From Pseudomonas sp. Irchel s3b2 (GTDB lineage: Bacteria; Pseudomonadota; Gammaproteobacteria; Pseudomonadales; Pseudomonadaceae), in the NCBI RefSeq assembly GCF_900187445.1, contig NZ_FYEB01000001.1, positions 372,001-436,000 on the forward strand: a stretch of DNA of 64,000 nt. Reading direction: 5' to 3'. Under the pieces are notes generated by a model. It ran no database searches. It worked only from the letters and a program-made list of their open reading frames with translations, and had not been told where the DNA came from. Positions 43,065 through 52,050 of this stretch are shown piece after piece. Position numbers and translations under genes: made by a program. Every line of letters starts with the position of its first letter. Positions within the stretch are counted from its first letter, which is position 1.

Positions 43065-45356
43065 TTACAGCAACTCAAAACTCTGCTGAGTCACGTCCTG
43101 GGAGTCCAGGCCGATCTGCACGTTGAACTTGCCCGGTTCCGCGGCGTACTTGAGCTGGGCGTTGTAGAACTTCAGGTCATCCTCGGTGATGGTGAAGTGC
43201 ACGACTTTCTGTTCGCCGGCCTTGACCATTACTTTCTGGAAGTTCTTCAGCTCCTTGACCGGGCGGATCATCGAACCGGTCACGTCCTGGATGTACAGCT
43301 GCACCACGGTTTCGCCGTCACGCTTGCCGGTGTTCTTCACCACAACGCTGGCGTCGAGCTTGCCGGTTTTGTTCAGTGTGGTCGACGACAGGGCCATGTC
43401 GGTCAGGCTGAAGTTGGTGTAGCTCAGACCGAAGCCGAACGGGAACAGTGGCCCGGTAGTGTCCTCGAAATACTGCGAGGTGTAGTTGCCCGGTTTGCCC
43501 GGAGTGAACGGCCGGCCAATGCTCAGGTGGTTGTAGTAGGTCGGAATCTGACCCACCGAGCGAGGGACGCTGATCGGCAGTTTGCCCGACGGGTTGTAGT
43601 CGCCGAACAGCACGTCAGCGATGGCGTTGCCGCCTTCGGTGCCGCTGAACCAGGTTTCCAGAATCGCGTCAGCCTGCTCTTTCTCTTCGAGAATCGACAG
43701 CGGACGGCCATTCATCAACACCAGTACCAGCGGTTTGCCGGTGGCTTTCAACGCCTTGATCAGCTCGCGCTGGGCGGCCGGGATGTTCAGGTCGGTGCGG
43801 CTCGACGATTCGTGGGACATGCCACGGGATTCGCCCACCGCTGCCACCACCACATCCGCTTGCTTGGCAGCCTTGACCGCTTCATCGATCAACACATTGG
43901 CCGAGCGCGGATCATCCACGACTTCCGGCGCGTCAAAGTTGAGGAAGTTCAGGTAATCGAGGATTTTCTTGTCGCTGGTGATGTTCGCGCCACGGGCGTA
44001 GATCAGCGTCGACTGCGCGCCAAGCGCACTGGTCATGCCGTCGAACAAAGTCACCGATTGCTCGGGACGGCCAGCAGCGGCCCAACTGCCCATCATGTCG
44101 ATCGGCGCCTTGGCCAGCGGACCGACCAGAGCGATTTTCGCGGTTTTCTTCAGCGGCAGGGTTTCGCCCTGGTTCTTCAGCAACACCAGGCTGCGGCGCG
44201 CGACATCACGGGCCTCGGCGCGGTGCAGGCGGCTTTCGGCGTAGGTGTCGGCCGGGTCATCCTCGGCCTTGCCGATGCGCAGGTACGGGTCCTTGAACAG
44301 GCCCATGTCGTACTTGGCGGCGAGCACTTCACGCACGGCGTTGTCGATGTCTTTCTGTTCGATCTCACCGGCCTTCAGCAGCCCCGGCAATTCCTTGCCA
44401 TAGAGGGTGTCGTTCATGCTCATGTCGATGCCGGCCTTGATCGCCAGCTTCGCGGCTTCGCGACCGTCAGCGGCGACGCCGTGCTTGATCAGCTCAAAAA
44501 TCGCTCCGTGATCGCTGACTGCCAGGCCCTTGAAGCCCCATTCCTTGCGCAGCAGGTCGTTCATCAGCCAAGTGTTGGCGGTAGCCGGCACGCCGTTGAT
44601 CGAGTTCAGCGCAACCATCACCCCGCCGGCACCGGCGTCAATGGCGGCGCGGTACGGCGGCAGGTAGTCCTGGTACATCTTGACCGGGCTCATGTCGACG
44701 ACGTTGTAGTCGCGACCGCCCTCGACCGCGCCGTACAAGGCAAAATGCTTGACGCTGGCCATGATGCTGTCGGCCGCGTTCGCACCGGTGCCCTGGAGCG
44801 CCTTGACCATCACCCCGGCGATCCGCGAAACCAGGTAGGTGTCTTCGCCGAAGCCTTCGGACGTGCGGCCCCAGCGTGGGTCGCGGGAGACGTCGACCAT
44901 TGGCGCGAAGGTGATGTCGAGGCTGTCAGCCGCCGCTTCCTGGGCGGCGATGCGCCCGGAGCGACCAATGGCGTCCATGTCCCAGCTCGAGGCCAGGGCC
45001 AGGGGAATCGGGAAAATGGTGCGGTGGCCGTGGATCACGTCATAGGCGAAGAACATCGGGATCTTCAACCGGCTGCGCATGGCCGCGTCCTGCATCGGAC
45101 GGTTTTCGGCGCGGGTGATCGAGTTGAAGGTGCCGCCGATATTGCCGGCGGCGATCTCCTTGCGGATCATCTCCCGAGGCATTTCCGGACCGATGCTGAT
45201 CAGGCGTAATTGGCCGATCTTTTCATCGAGGGTCATTTGCTTCATCAGATCGCTGATGAAAGCGTCCTTGTTCTCTATAGGTGCGGGCGTCGTGGCGGCC
45301 AATACGGTATGACTGGCCAGGCTGACGAACAGGCCCAGCAAACACAGCTTCTTCAT
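43065..45356 (-). CDS. bglX: Periplasmic beta-glucosidase BglX (GH3)
   Basis: A 763-residue family-3 glycoside hydrolase with a signal peptide (MKKLCLLGLFVSLASHTVLA). The GH3 N-domain includes GQLRLISIGPEMPR, HGHRTIFPIPLALASSWD and GWRGLKG-like KEWGFKGLAVSDHGAIFELI, in which the Asp of SDHG is the nucleophile. It is followed by the alpha/beta sandwich (VVVAAVGESRGMSHESSSR) and the C-terminal FnIII-like domain (GFGLSYTNFSLTDM). It releases glucose from beta-linked oligosaccharides in the periplasm. ATG 45356 is preferred over an upstream TTG. Confidence 0.94.
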   Translation of the reverse strand: MKKLCLLGLFVSLASHTVLAATTPAPIENKDAFISDLMKQMTLDEKIGQLRLISIGPEMPREMIRKEIAAGNIGGTFNSITRAENRPMQDAAMRSRLKIPMFFAYDVIHGHRTIFPIPLALASSWDMDAIGRSGRIAAQEAAADSLDITFAPMVDVSRDPRWGRTSEGFGEDTYLVSRIAGVMVKALQGTGANAADSIMASVKHFALYGAVEGGRDYNVVDMSPVKMYQDYLPPYRAAIDAGAGGVMVALNSINGVPATANTWLMNDLLRKEWGFKGLAVSDHGAIFELIKHGVAADGREAAKLAIKAGIDMSMNDTLYGKELPGLLKAGEIEQKDIDNAVREVLAAKYDMGLFKDPYLRIGKAEDDPADTYAESRLHRAEARDVARRSLVLLKNQGETLPLKKTAKIALVGPLAKAPIDMMGSWAAAGRPEQSVTLFDGMTSALGAQSTLIYARGANITSDKKILDYLNFLNFDAPEVVDDPRSANVLIDEAVKAAKQADVVVAAVGESRGMSHESSSRTDLNIPAAQRELIKALKATGKPLVLVLMNGRPLSILEEKEQADAILETWFSGTEGGNAIADVLFGDYNPSGKLPISVPRSVGQIPTYYNHLSIGRPFTPGKPGNYTSQYFEDTTGPLFPFGFGLSYTNFSLTDMALSSTTLNKTGKLDASVVVKNTGKRDGETVVQLYIQDVTGSMIRPVKELKNFQKVMVKAGEQKVVHFTITEDDLKFYNAQLKYAAEPGKFNVQIGLDSQDVTQQSFELL

Positions 45357-45592
45357 GAATGGTTTTCTCAAAAGCCTGAACGGCAGTGAATACGCGCCGG
45401 TCAGCCAAAATTTAGGGAGCGACTATTGTTGTTCAGGTAATGCGGCACATTTGCCCAGTGTGTCAGCGCTGGGGGCATCTTTTAGCCCATTGGCTCGATG
45501 CAATCCAGTAGCGGCGCAGATTATGCCCCAAGAGCGGGTTCAGCGTTCGCAGGTTGTTTCATCAACGGCATAGGCAAGGGAGCATCAACCAG

Positions 45593-46204
45593 ATGAATGT
45601 ACGACATCACTATCGGTCGAGCGTGCAGGTTGCAGCCTTGATATGGCTGACAACATTGCTGGCCGGCTGCGGCATCAATACGATCCCGACCCTCGACGAA
45701 CAAGCCAAGGGCGCCTGGGGTCAGGTGCAGAACCAGTACCAGCGTCGCGCTGACCTGATTCCCAATCTGGTCGAAACCGTCAAGGGCTATGCCCGGCATG
45801 AGCAGGAAACCCTGACCGCGGTGATCGAAGCCCGCGCCAAGGCCACGTCGATTCAGGTGGATGCCAGCACGCTGGACAATCCGGAAAAACTCAAACAGTA
45901 CCAGCAGGCGCAGGATCAGTTGACCGGCGCGCTGAGTCGGTTGATGGTTGTGTCCGAGCGCTATCCGGACCTCAAGGCCAACCAGAACTTCCTGGCGCTG
46001 CAATCGCAACTCGAAGGCACCGAGAACCGCATCGCCGTGGCCCGCCGCGACTTCATCCTCGCGGTGCAGAAATACAATACCGAGCTTCGCACCTTTCCCG
46101 GTCGCTTGTGGCACACCGTGATGTACAGCGATTTGCCGATCCGCGAAACTTTCGAGGCCACCAGCCCCGGTGCCGAGAAAGCGCCTGAAGTGAAGTTCCA
46201 GTAA
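45593..46204 (+). CDS. lemA: LemA-family lipoprotein
   Basis: A 203-residue protein. The N-terminal hydrophobic stretch ends in lipobox LLAGC, so it is probably lipid-anchored. The LemA helical domain is clear: VQNQYQRRADLIPNLVETVK, GYARHEQETLTAVIEARAKA and FILAVQKYNTELRTFPGRLW. ATG 45593 follows AAGGGAGCATCAACCAG. LemA is regularly encoded with TPM-domain proteins, as here; the biochemical role is unclear. It is divergent from bglX, with 236 bp between start codons. Confidence 0.92.
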   Translation: MNVRHHYRSSVQVAALIWLTTLLAGCGINTIPTLDEQAKGAWGQVQNQYQRRADLIPNLVETVKGYARHEQETLTAVIEARAKATSIQVDASTLDNPEKLKQYQQAQDQLTGALSRLMVVSERYPDLKANQNFLALQSQLEGTENRIAVARRDFILAVQKYNTELRTFPGRLWHTVMYSDLPIRETFEATSPGAEKAPEVKFQ

Positions 46205-46247
46205 GCGCCGGACCGGCCTTCAAGTGCCAACACGGGTGAGGTTGCCA

Positions 46248-46994
46248 ATGCGCGTATTGAAAATGGGCCTGGTGCTGATGCTCTGGGTGTTTGCCCTGAC
46301 GGCTCGGGCCGAGTTGAAGTTCCCGGAATTGACCGGGCGTGTGGTGGACAACGCCCAGATGATCGAGCCTGCGGTGCGCGAGCAGCTGACGCAACAGCTC
46401 AACGCCCATGAAAAAACCACCGGCGAGCAGTTGGTGGTGGTCACGTTGCCGGACTTGCAAGGCACCGACATCGCGGATTTCGGTTATCAGCTGGGACGCT
46501 ACTGGGGCATCGGCCAGAAGGACAAGAACAACGGCGCGTTGCTGATCGTCGCGCGTGACGAGCGCAAACTGCGGATCGAAGTCGGTTACGGCCTGGAAGA
46601 TCGCCTGACCGACGCGCAGAGTTCGGTGATCATCCATCAGGTGATCACGCCCGCATTCAAGGCCGGCAACTTCAGCAAAGGCATCAGCGATGGCGTTGCG
46701 GCAATGCTGGTGGTGCTGGGCGGCAATCCGCTGGACGAACCGTCGACGGTGTATCAACCGCGTGGTGATCAGGAGAGTGATTTCGTTGGGCGGCATCCGG
46801 GGTTTTTCGTGTTCCTGGTGGTGTTGTTTATCCTGACGATCTTCCTCGGGCAGATGTTCGGTATTCTGCCGAGCGGCGGCGGCCGTGGCGGCTCTGGAGG
46901 CGGTTTCGGTGGTGGAGGTTTTGGCGGCGGTGGCGGTGGCTTCAGCGGCGGCGGGGGCAGTTTCGGCGGCGGCGGTTCATCGGGCGGCTGGTGA
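46248..46994 (+). CDS. TPM-domain membrane protein with glycine-rich tail
   Basis: A 248-residue protein: signal peptide (to about residue 20, TARA), TPM domain (FPELTGRVVDNAQMIEPAVR, TTGEQLVVVTLPDL, RKLRIEVGYGLEDRLTDAQS), one membrane helix (about 185-205) and a 40-residue tail almost entirely of Gly and Ser ending SSGGW. TPM domains have been described as acid phosphatase-like and as photosystem-assembly factors; here the function is unknown. It belongs to the lemA-TPM-TPM operon. A GTG at 46224 is a less likely start. Confidence 0.9.
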   Translation: MRVLKMGLVLMLWVFALTARAELKFPELTGRVVDNAQMIEPAVREQLTQQLNAHEKTTGEQLVVVTLPDLQGTDIADFGYQLGRYWGIGQKDKNNGALLIVARDERKLRIEVGYGLEDRLTDAQSSVIIHQVITPAFKAGNFSKGISDGVAAMLVVLGGNPLDEPSTVYQPRGDQESDFVGRHPGFFVFLVVLFILTIFLGQMFGILPSGGGRGGSGGGFGGGGFGGGGGGFSGGGGSFGGGGSSGGW

Positions 46995-47032
46995 TAGGTA
47001 AAAACAACAATAGCGAGCAGGCACTCATAACC

Positions 47033-47650
47033 ATGGCATTACTGACTGAACACGAACAACGCAAAGTCGCCGAGGCGATTGCCCGGGTCGAGCGCGATAC
47101 CGACGCCGAACTGGTAACGGTGCTGGCGGCCCGTGCCGACGATTATGCGTACATCCCGTTGCTCTGGGCCAGTCTGCTGGCGCTGGTGGTGCCGGGGATC
47201 GTGCATTACCTCACGGGCTGGCTGACCATGCACAGTCTGTTGCTGGTGCAATGGCTCAGTTTCATCGTGTTATGCCTGGCGTTCCGGATTCCGAAAGTCA
47301 CCACGCGCCTGATCCCGCGCTCGGTGCGTCACTGGCGCGCATCGAACCTGGCGCGTCGGCAGTTCCTGGAGCAAAACCTGCACCACACCGTGGGCAGCAC
47401 CGGCATGCTTATTTTTGTCTCCGAGGCCGAGCGCTACGTGGAGATTCTGGTGGATGAAGGGATTTCCAAACGGCTAGACAACAAGAACTGGGACGCGATT
47501 GTGGCGGCGTTTACGCAGCAGGTGAAACAGGGGCAGACGTTGCAGGGCTTTGTAACGTGCATTGAGGCGTGCGGCGAGTTGCTCAAAGTGCATGTGCCGG
47601 TGACCCATGTACGCAATGAATTGCCGAATCGGTTGGTGGTGTTGAGCTAA
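47033..47650 (+). CDS. TPM-domain protein with two membrane helices
   Basis: A 205-residue protein. The TPM domain is split by two membrane helices: LTEHEQRKVAEAIARVERDT and ELVTVLAARADDY come first, helices at about 40-60 and 68-85, then FLEQNLHHTVGSTGMLIFVS, RYVEILVDEGISKRLD and WDAIVAAFTQQVKQGQ. It differs from the preceding TPM protein in lacking a signal peptide and a Gly tail. It starts 38 bp downstream and is the third gene of the lemA operon. Confidence 0.88.
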   Translation: MALLTEHEQRKVAEAIARVERDTDAELVTVLAARADDYAYIPLLWASLLALVVPGIVHYLTGWLTMHSLLLVQWLSFIVLCLAFRIPKVTTRLIPRSVRHWRASNLARRQFLEQNLHHTVGSTGMLIFVSEAERYVEILVDEGISKRLDNKNWDAIVAAFTQQVKQGQTLQGFVTCIEACGELLKVHVPVTHVRNELPNRLVVLS

Positions 47651-47689
47651 ATCAAAAGATCGCAGCCTTCGGCAACTCCTACATGCTTT

Positions 47690-47821
47690 TGTGGCGAGGG
47701 AGCTTGCTCCCGCTGGGCTGCGAAGCGGCCCCAAAACCGGTAAACGCACTCTGTCAGATAAACCACGTTGTCTGCTTTGCGACTGCTGCGCAGCCGAGCG
47801 GGAGCAAGCTCCCTCGCCACA
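47690..47821. repeat. REP/BIME pair, family C
   Basis: TGTGGCGAGGGAGCTTGCTC with inner stem CTGCGAAGCGGCC, and the inverted copy GGGAGCAAGCTCCCTCGCCA. It has the same architecture as the copy at 20117-20270, including the shared GCGACTGCTGCGCAGCCGA block. Confidence 0.88.
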
Positions 47822-47920
47822 GAATATTTGCCGTTTGGCAAATAACAGTGTTCCTGAACTCCATCCCCCCTAAAATACCCGTCATTCCCCGATTCGCACC
47901 GCCCGAGGCCGTTTTTTCCC

Positions 47921-49135
47921 ATGTCTGTCACCGCCACTCCCGCCAGCCTCGCGCCGGATCACCACGCCCAGTTCATCGACCTGCTGCAAACCAGCCTCGA
48001 CCAGAACGCCTTCATCAAACTGGTGCTGGCCAAGTACGTCGGTGGCGAAGCCGATTTGCAACGGCTGATCATCAAGCAACTGACGGTCAAGGATCAGCCA
48101 TGCCTGTCCTTCGTCTACCGCTACAAGACCCGCGACATCACCAAAAACCTGCCGCTTGCCGAAGGCGTGGCGACCATTGCTGCGCTGTTGCCCGCATCGT
48201 TCAAAAATGCGCATTTACTGTCATTGACCGACGAAGCCCAGCTCGAATACAGCAAAAAGGGCAAATCTTCGCTGTTCAAGAGCAAACCTCAGCAATTGCG
48301 CGAAGTGCCGTCCGCCGAGCACAACCGCGAGAAGAACCGTTTCCTCGACCTGAGCCGGCCGTTTCTCAAAGACCTCGGCGTGACCAACGCGCAGCATGAG
48401 CTGATCCCGGCGATGTCACGCAAGTGGAAACAGATCAACAAGTTCATCGAAGTCTTCAGCCATGCGCTGACCTCGTCGCCGCTGGCGCTGGACAAACCCG
48501 TGCGGGTGGCGGATTTCGGCTCGGGCAAGGGTTACCTGACGTTCGCGATCCACGACTATCTGCGCAACACCTTGAAAGCCGAGGGCGAGGTGACCGGCGT
48601 CGAGCTGCGCGAAGACATGGTCAACCTGTGCAACAGCGCGGCGGCCAAGCTGGAGCATCCGGGGCTGGTATTCAAATGCGGTGATGTGCGCAGCGTTGCG
48701 CCGAGCGAGCTGGACGTGATGATCGCGTTGCATGCCTGCGACATCGCCACCGACTATGCGATTCACACCGGCATTCGTTCCGGCGCTTCGATCATCATGT
48801 GCTCGCCGTGCTGCCACAAGCAGATTCGCCTGCAGATCCAGAGCCCGGCGCTGCTCAAGCCGATGTTGCAATACGGGCTGCACCTGGGCCAGCAGGCGGA
48901 AATGGTTACTGACAGTTTGCGTGCGTTGTTCCTGGAAGCCTGCGGTTACGAGACCAAGGTCTTTGAGTTCATCTCGCTGGACCACACCAACAAGAACAAG
49001 ATGATCCTGGCGGTCAAGCGCGCCGAACCGGTGGACCCGGCTCAGCTGTTGGTGAAGATTCAGGAACTGAAGGATTTCTATCACATCAGTGAACATTGTC
49101 TGGAAACATTGCTGCGGGCTGACGGATACCTCTGA
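47921..49135 (+). CDS. SAM-dependent methyltransferase (Methyltransf_32-like)
   Basis: A 404-residue cytosolic protein. The N-terminal 180 residues are a family-specific domain (FIKLVLAKYVGGEADLQRLI). The Rossmann methyltransferase domain begins at about residue 190: VRVADFGSGKGYLTFAIHDY (motif I), GEVTGVELREDMVNLC (motif II), HACDIATDYAIHTGI and MCSPCCHKQIRLQ. The CSPCCHK cluster is typical of this eukaryotic METTL25-related group. Substrate unknown; RNA or protein are both possible. Confidence 0.85.
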   Translation: MSVTATPASLAPDHHAQFIDLLQTSLDQNAFIKLVLAKYVGGEADLQRLIIKQLTVKDQPCLSFVYRYKTRDITKNLPLAEGVATIAALLPASFKNAHLLSLTDEAQLEYSKKGKSSLFKSKPQQLREVPSAEHNREKNRFLDLSRPFLKDLGVTNAQHELIPAMSRKWKQINKFIEVFSHALTSSPLALDKPVRVADFGSGKGYLTFAIHDYLRNTLKAEGEVTGVELREDMVNLCNSAAAKLEHPGLVFKCGDVRSVAPSELDVMIALHACDIATDYAIHTGIRSGASIIMCSPCCHKQIRLQIQSPALLKPMLQYGLHLGQQAEMVTDSLRALFLEACGYETKVFEFISLDHTNKNKMILAVKRAEPVDPAQLLVKIQELKDFYHISEHCLETLLRADGYL

Positions 49136-49169
49136 CCGCTGCTGTGGGATGTGACGGCCACCGCTAATT

Positions 49170-49240
49170 CTGTAGGAGCCAGGCTTGTCGGCGAAGGCGT
49201 CTTCGAGATCGCCTTCGCCGGCAAGCCTGGCTCCTACAGG
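49170..49240. repeat. REP pair, family A variant (GGAGCCAGGCTTGTCGGCGA)
   Basis: Both halves carry matched changes (GAGCCAGG/CCTGGCTC and TCGGCGAA/TTCGCCGG), so the stem is largely kept. It lies between convergent methyltransferase and EamA genes. Confidence 0.82.
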
Positions 49241-49241
49241 G

Positions 49242-50132
49242 TTACGCTGTGGCAACACGCGCGGGTTGCACCGCCGTCTTGCGCCCCAACATCACCGTCA
49301 CGATCACCCCGGCCGCAAACAGCCAGGTAATCGGCTCGACGTGTTCACCGAAAAACAACGCCGAAAACGCGATGGTGAAGAAGATCTGCAGCAACTGGAT
49401 CTGACTGACCCGGGCAATGCCGCCCATGGCCAGCCCGGCGTACCAGGCAAAGAACCCGATGAATTGCGAAAACAGCGAGACGTAACCAAACGCCCACCAG
49501 GTTTTGGCCGAAATCTCACCTTGATGTTGCAGCGCCAGATACAGCACCGGCCCGATCAGCAGCGGCGTCGATAGCACCAGTGCCCAGCAGATCACCTGCC
49601 AGCCGCCCATCTCCCTGGCCAACCGGCCGCCTTCGGCATAACCCAACCCACCCACGGCAATCGCGCCGAGCATCAGCAAATCACCGGCCTGAATGCTGCC
49701 GGCACCGCTGATCAGTGCATATCCGAGCACCAGTGCACTGCCCAACGCGGCGCAGGCCCAAAAGGCTTTCGACGGACGCTCATGGGACAGCCACGCGGCG
49801 TATAGCGCCACGCACAGCGGTTGCAAGCCGTTGACCAGTGCGCCATGGGAGGCGGGCAATGTCTGCATGGCCCAGGCCGACAGCACCGGGAAACCGAGAA
49901 TGACGCCCGCGATCACCAGCGTCAGGCCTTTGACCTGTTTCCAGGTGGGCCACTTTTCACGGTGCCACAGCAATAAAAGCGCTGCTGGAATCGCCGCGAA
50001 CAGCGCACGGCCGAGGCCGTTGAGCAGCGGATGAAGTTCCTGCACGACGATCCGTGTGAAGGGCAGGGTCAGGCTGAAGATAACGACGCCGAGCAGGCCG
50101 AGGGCCATGCCGGTGTTTTCGCGCGAGGACAT
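49242..50132 (-). CDS. EamA / DMT-superfamily transporter
   Basis: A 296-residue protein with ten hydrophobic segments in two EamA repeats (TLPASHGALVNGLQPLCVAL in the first, MGGIARVSQIQLLQIFFTIA in the second). Proteins of this type usually export amino acids or metabolites. ATG 50132 (MSSRENTGMALG) fits the first helix; an upstream in-frame start at 50192 would add 20 polar residues. It is divergent from the DJ-1/PfpI gene beyond a REP pair. Confidence 0.9.
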   Translation of the reverse strand: MSSRENTGMALGLLGVVIFSLTLPFTRIVVQELHPLLNGLGRALFAAIPAALLLLWHREKWPTWKQVKGLTLVIAGVILGFPVLSAWAMQTLPASHGALVNGLQPLCVALYAAWLSHERPSKAFWACAALGSALVLGYALISGAGSIQAGDLLMLGAIAVGGLGYAEGGRLAREMGGWQVICWALVLSTPLLIGPVLYLALQHQGEISAKTWWAFGYVSLFSQFIGFFAWYAGLAMGGIARVSQIQLLQIFFTIAFSALFFGEHVEPITWLFAAGVIVTVMLGRKTAVQPARVATA

Positions 50133-50239
50133 GATGGGTGACCAGGATTCAGGGTGGCGGGAAGTTTCTTTATCTAGCCATAAACTGTGCATACCGCTCT
50201 GTTACAGCTAGGCGCAGAGTTATCCGTACAGTTTGCGGA

Positions 50240-50329
50240 CGCCTTCGCGGGCAAGCCTCGCTCCTACAGGTTTTGCACCGACCGCAAGATCGATACAGGA
50301 CCCGTAGGAGCGAGGCTTGCCCGCGAAGA
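50240..50329. repeat. REP/BIME pair, family A, outward orientation
   Basis: CGCCTTCGCGGGCAAGCCTC first and GTAGGAGCGAGGCTTGCCCG second, about 30 bp apart, in the divergent gap between the EamA and DJ-1 genes. Confidence 0.9.
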
Positions 50330-50437
50330 ACGATAACGCGGTCCATCAGGTAGTAACTGGTTATTACCCGACCTGTCGGATAAGGACTACCTTGAATACT
50401 CCTGCATGCCCACGCATTTTCCAGAGGAGTCCTCCCC

Positions 50438-51019
50438 ATGGCTGCTAAAAAAATTCTGATGCTGGTCGGCGATTACGTCGAAGACTACGAAGTGATGGTG
50501 CCGTTCCAGGCGCTGCTGATGGTCGGCCACACGGTGCATGCCGTTTGCCCGGACAAAACCGCCGGCCAGACCGTGCGCACAGCGATCCATGACTTCGAAG
50601 GCGACCAGACCTACAGCGAAAAACCCGGTCACCTGTTTGCCCTGAACTTCGATTTCGCCAAGGTAGACGCGGCGGACTATGACGCGCTGCTGGTGCCGGG
50701 CGGTCGTGCGCCGGAGTACCTGCGCCTGAACGAAAAAGTCCTGGACCTGGTGCGCGCTTTCGACAAAGCCGGCAAACCGATCGCCGCCGTGTGTCACGGT
50801 GCGCAACTGTTGGCCGCGGCGGGCATTCTTGAAGGTCGCGAGTGCAGCGCCTACCCGGCATGTGCTCCGGAAGTGCGCCTGGCTGGCGGCACGTTCATCG
50901 ATATCCCGGTGACGGAAGGTCACGTTCAAGGCAATCTGGCCACCGCCCCGGCCTGGCCGGCGCACCCGAGCTGGCTGGCCGGCTTCCTCGGGTTGCTGGG
51001 CACCAAAATCACGCTGTAA
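50438..51019 (+). CDS. DJ-1/PfpI-family protein (glutamine-amidotransferase-like)
   Basis: A 193-residue protein of the DJ-1/PfpI fold. It opens [20 protein letters not shown] (the family's first Glu is in this stretch). The nucleophile elbow is [16 protein letters not shown] with the reactive Cys, and [11 protein letters not shown] is the loop before it. Members are deglycases, glyoxalase-like enzymes or chaperones. It starts after AGAGGAGTCCTCCCC and is followed 14 bp later by an RHH protein, so the two are probably one operon. Confidence 0.9.
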   Translation: MAAKKILMLVGDYVEDYEVMVPFQALLMVGHTVHAVCPDKTAGQTVRTAIHDFEGDQTYSEKPGHLFALNFDFAKVDAADYDALLVPGGRAPEYLRLNEKVLDLVRAFDKAGKPIAAVCHGAQLLAAAGILEGRECSAYPACAPEVRLAGGTFIDIPVTEGHVQGNLATAPAWPAHPSWLAGFLGLLGTKITL

Positions 51020-51033
51020 CGAGGGACCTGTCC

Positions 51034-51339
51034 ATGTGCGAGCTCTACGTCAAGGCCGATCCGATTCTCTACGAGTCGCGCTCCCGCTCGCTGCGCATCT
51101 GCGGGGTGGTGACCACCCTGCGGCTGGAGAATCAGTTCTGGGACATCCTCAGCGAAATCGCCGAGGTCGACGGCATGACCACCAATCAGTTGATCGCCAA
51201 GCTGTATGAAGAGGTGATGGACTACCGCGGAGAAGTAGTGAATTTCGCCTCGTTCTTGCGGGTCAGCTGCATGCGTTACCTGAGCCAGCGGCGGGTGCAG
51301 ACACCTGAGTTGTCGGTGGTGCGGGCTGCGGTGAAATAG
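51034..51339 (+). CDS. Ribbon-helix-helix domain protein (RHH_4-like)
   Basis: A 101-residue protein. SLRICGVVTTLRLENQFWDI carries the beta strand and LSEIAEVDGMTTNQLIAKLY the helix-turn-helix of an RHH DNA-binding fold. The C-terminus (VNFASFLRVSCMRYLSQRRV) is typical of the RHH_4 group. It follows the DJ-1 gene by 14 bp with GAGGGACC as ribosome binding site. No toxin gene is adjacent, so it is more likely a stand-alone regulator than an antitoxin. Confidence 0.85.
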   Translation: MCELYVKADPILYESRSRSLRICGVVTTLRLENQFWDILSEIAEVDGMTTNQLIAKLYEEVMDYRGEVVNFASFLRVSCMRYLSQRRVQTPELSVVRAAVK

Positions 51340-51361
51340 AACGGTTTGTATCAATTTTGAG

Positions 51362-51465
51362 GACGCCTTCGCGGGCAAGCCTCGCTCCTACAGGGTTTCG
51401 GTTGACCGCGAATTTTTGCGTCCGGCCCAAAACCTGTAGGAGCGAGGCTTGCCCGCGAAAGCGTC
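51362..51465. repeat. REP/BIME pair, family A, outward orientation
   Basis: GACGCCTTCGCGGGCAAGCC and GGCTTGCCCGCGAAAGCGTC, with about 47 bp between the halves. The outer GACGC/GCGTC extends the inverted match. Confidence 0.9.
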
Positions 51466-51540
51466 GGTACAGGCGACAGAAATCCTGACTTGGTCTTTAC
51501 TCTGAAGCGCGAAACCTCTCAATCGCCAAGGAGAAAAAGC

Positions 51541-51885
51541 ATGTCTGGATGGTACGAAGTGAGCAAAACCAGCAACGGTCAGTTCAAGTTTGTATTGAAA
51601 GCGGCCAATGCCGAAACCATTCTGACCAGTGAGCTGTATACCTCTCGCGGTGCGGCCGATGGCGGTATCGCCTCGGTTCAGGCCAACAGTCCGCTGGACG
51701 AACGCTACGAGAAAAAAACCACCAAGGACGGTCATCCTTACTTCAACCTGAAGGCCGGTAACCACGAGATCATCGGCAGCAGCGAGTCTTACTCCACCGA
51801 TGCCGCGAGAGATAAAGGCATCGCCAGCGTCAAGGCCAACGGCCCGACCACGGTGATCAAGGACAAGACCTTGCCGGTGCTCTGA
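51541..51885 (+). CDS. YegP-family protein (two DUF1508 repeats)
   Basis: A 114-residue protein of two tandem DUF1508 units: WYEVSKTSNGQFKFVLKAAN with ILTSELYTSRGAADGGIASV, and FNLKAGNHEIIGSSESYSTD with AARDKGIASVKANGP. The pattern matches E. coli YegP. These small proteins are abundant in many proteobacteria and their function is unknown. AAGGAGAAAAAGC gives a strong ribosome binding site. Confidence 0.9.
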   Translation: MSGWYEVSKTSNGQFKFVLKAANAETILTSELYTSRGAADGGIASVQANSPLDERYEKKTTKDGHPYFNLKAGNHEIIGSSESYSTDAARDKGIASVKANGPTTVIKDKTLPVL

Positions 51886-51901
51886 TCACACCGGATACCT
51901 A

Positions 51902-52032
51902 TGTGAGAGCGAGCCTGCTTGCGATGAGGCCATAACAGTCAACATAAATGTTGAATGTCAGACCGCTATCGCGAGCAGGCTCGCTCCCACTTTGGAATGC
52001 ATTCCCCTGTGGGAGCGAGCCTGCTCGCGATG
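51902..52032. repeat. Triple REP, family D (GGGAGCGAGCCTGCTCGCGAT)
   Basis: Three units: GAGAGCGAGCCTGCTTGCGA (51904), the inverted ATCGCGAGCAGGCTCGCTCC (51969) and GGGAGCGAGCCTGCTCGCGA (52011). An odd number of units is unusual here. They lie between the convergent YegP and DUF4917 genes. Confidence 0.88.
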
Positions 52033-52050
52033 ACATTAGACCTGTCGCCG

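Noticed and set aside
42918..45209. Open frame of about 763 codons opposite bglX
   Set aside because: Mirror image of a well-supported GH3 enzyme, with no recognisable motif of its own.
51034..51339. RHH protein as an antitoxin
   Set aside because: No small toxin-like gene lies on either side; the neighbour is a DJ-1/PfpI enzyme.
49170..52032. Closely spaced repeats around 49-52 kb considered as an array
   Set aside because: They are separate REP families in inverted orientation between genes, with no regular spacers.
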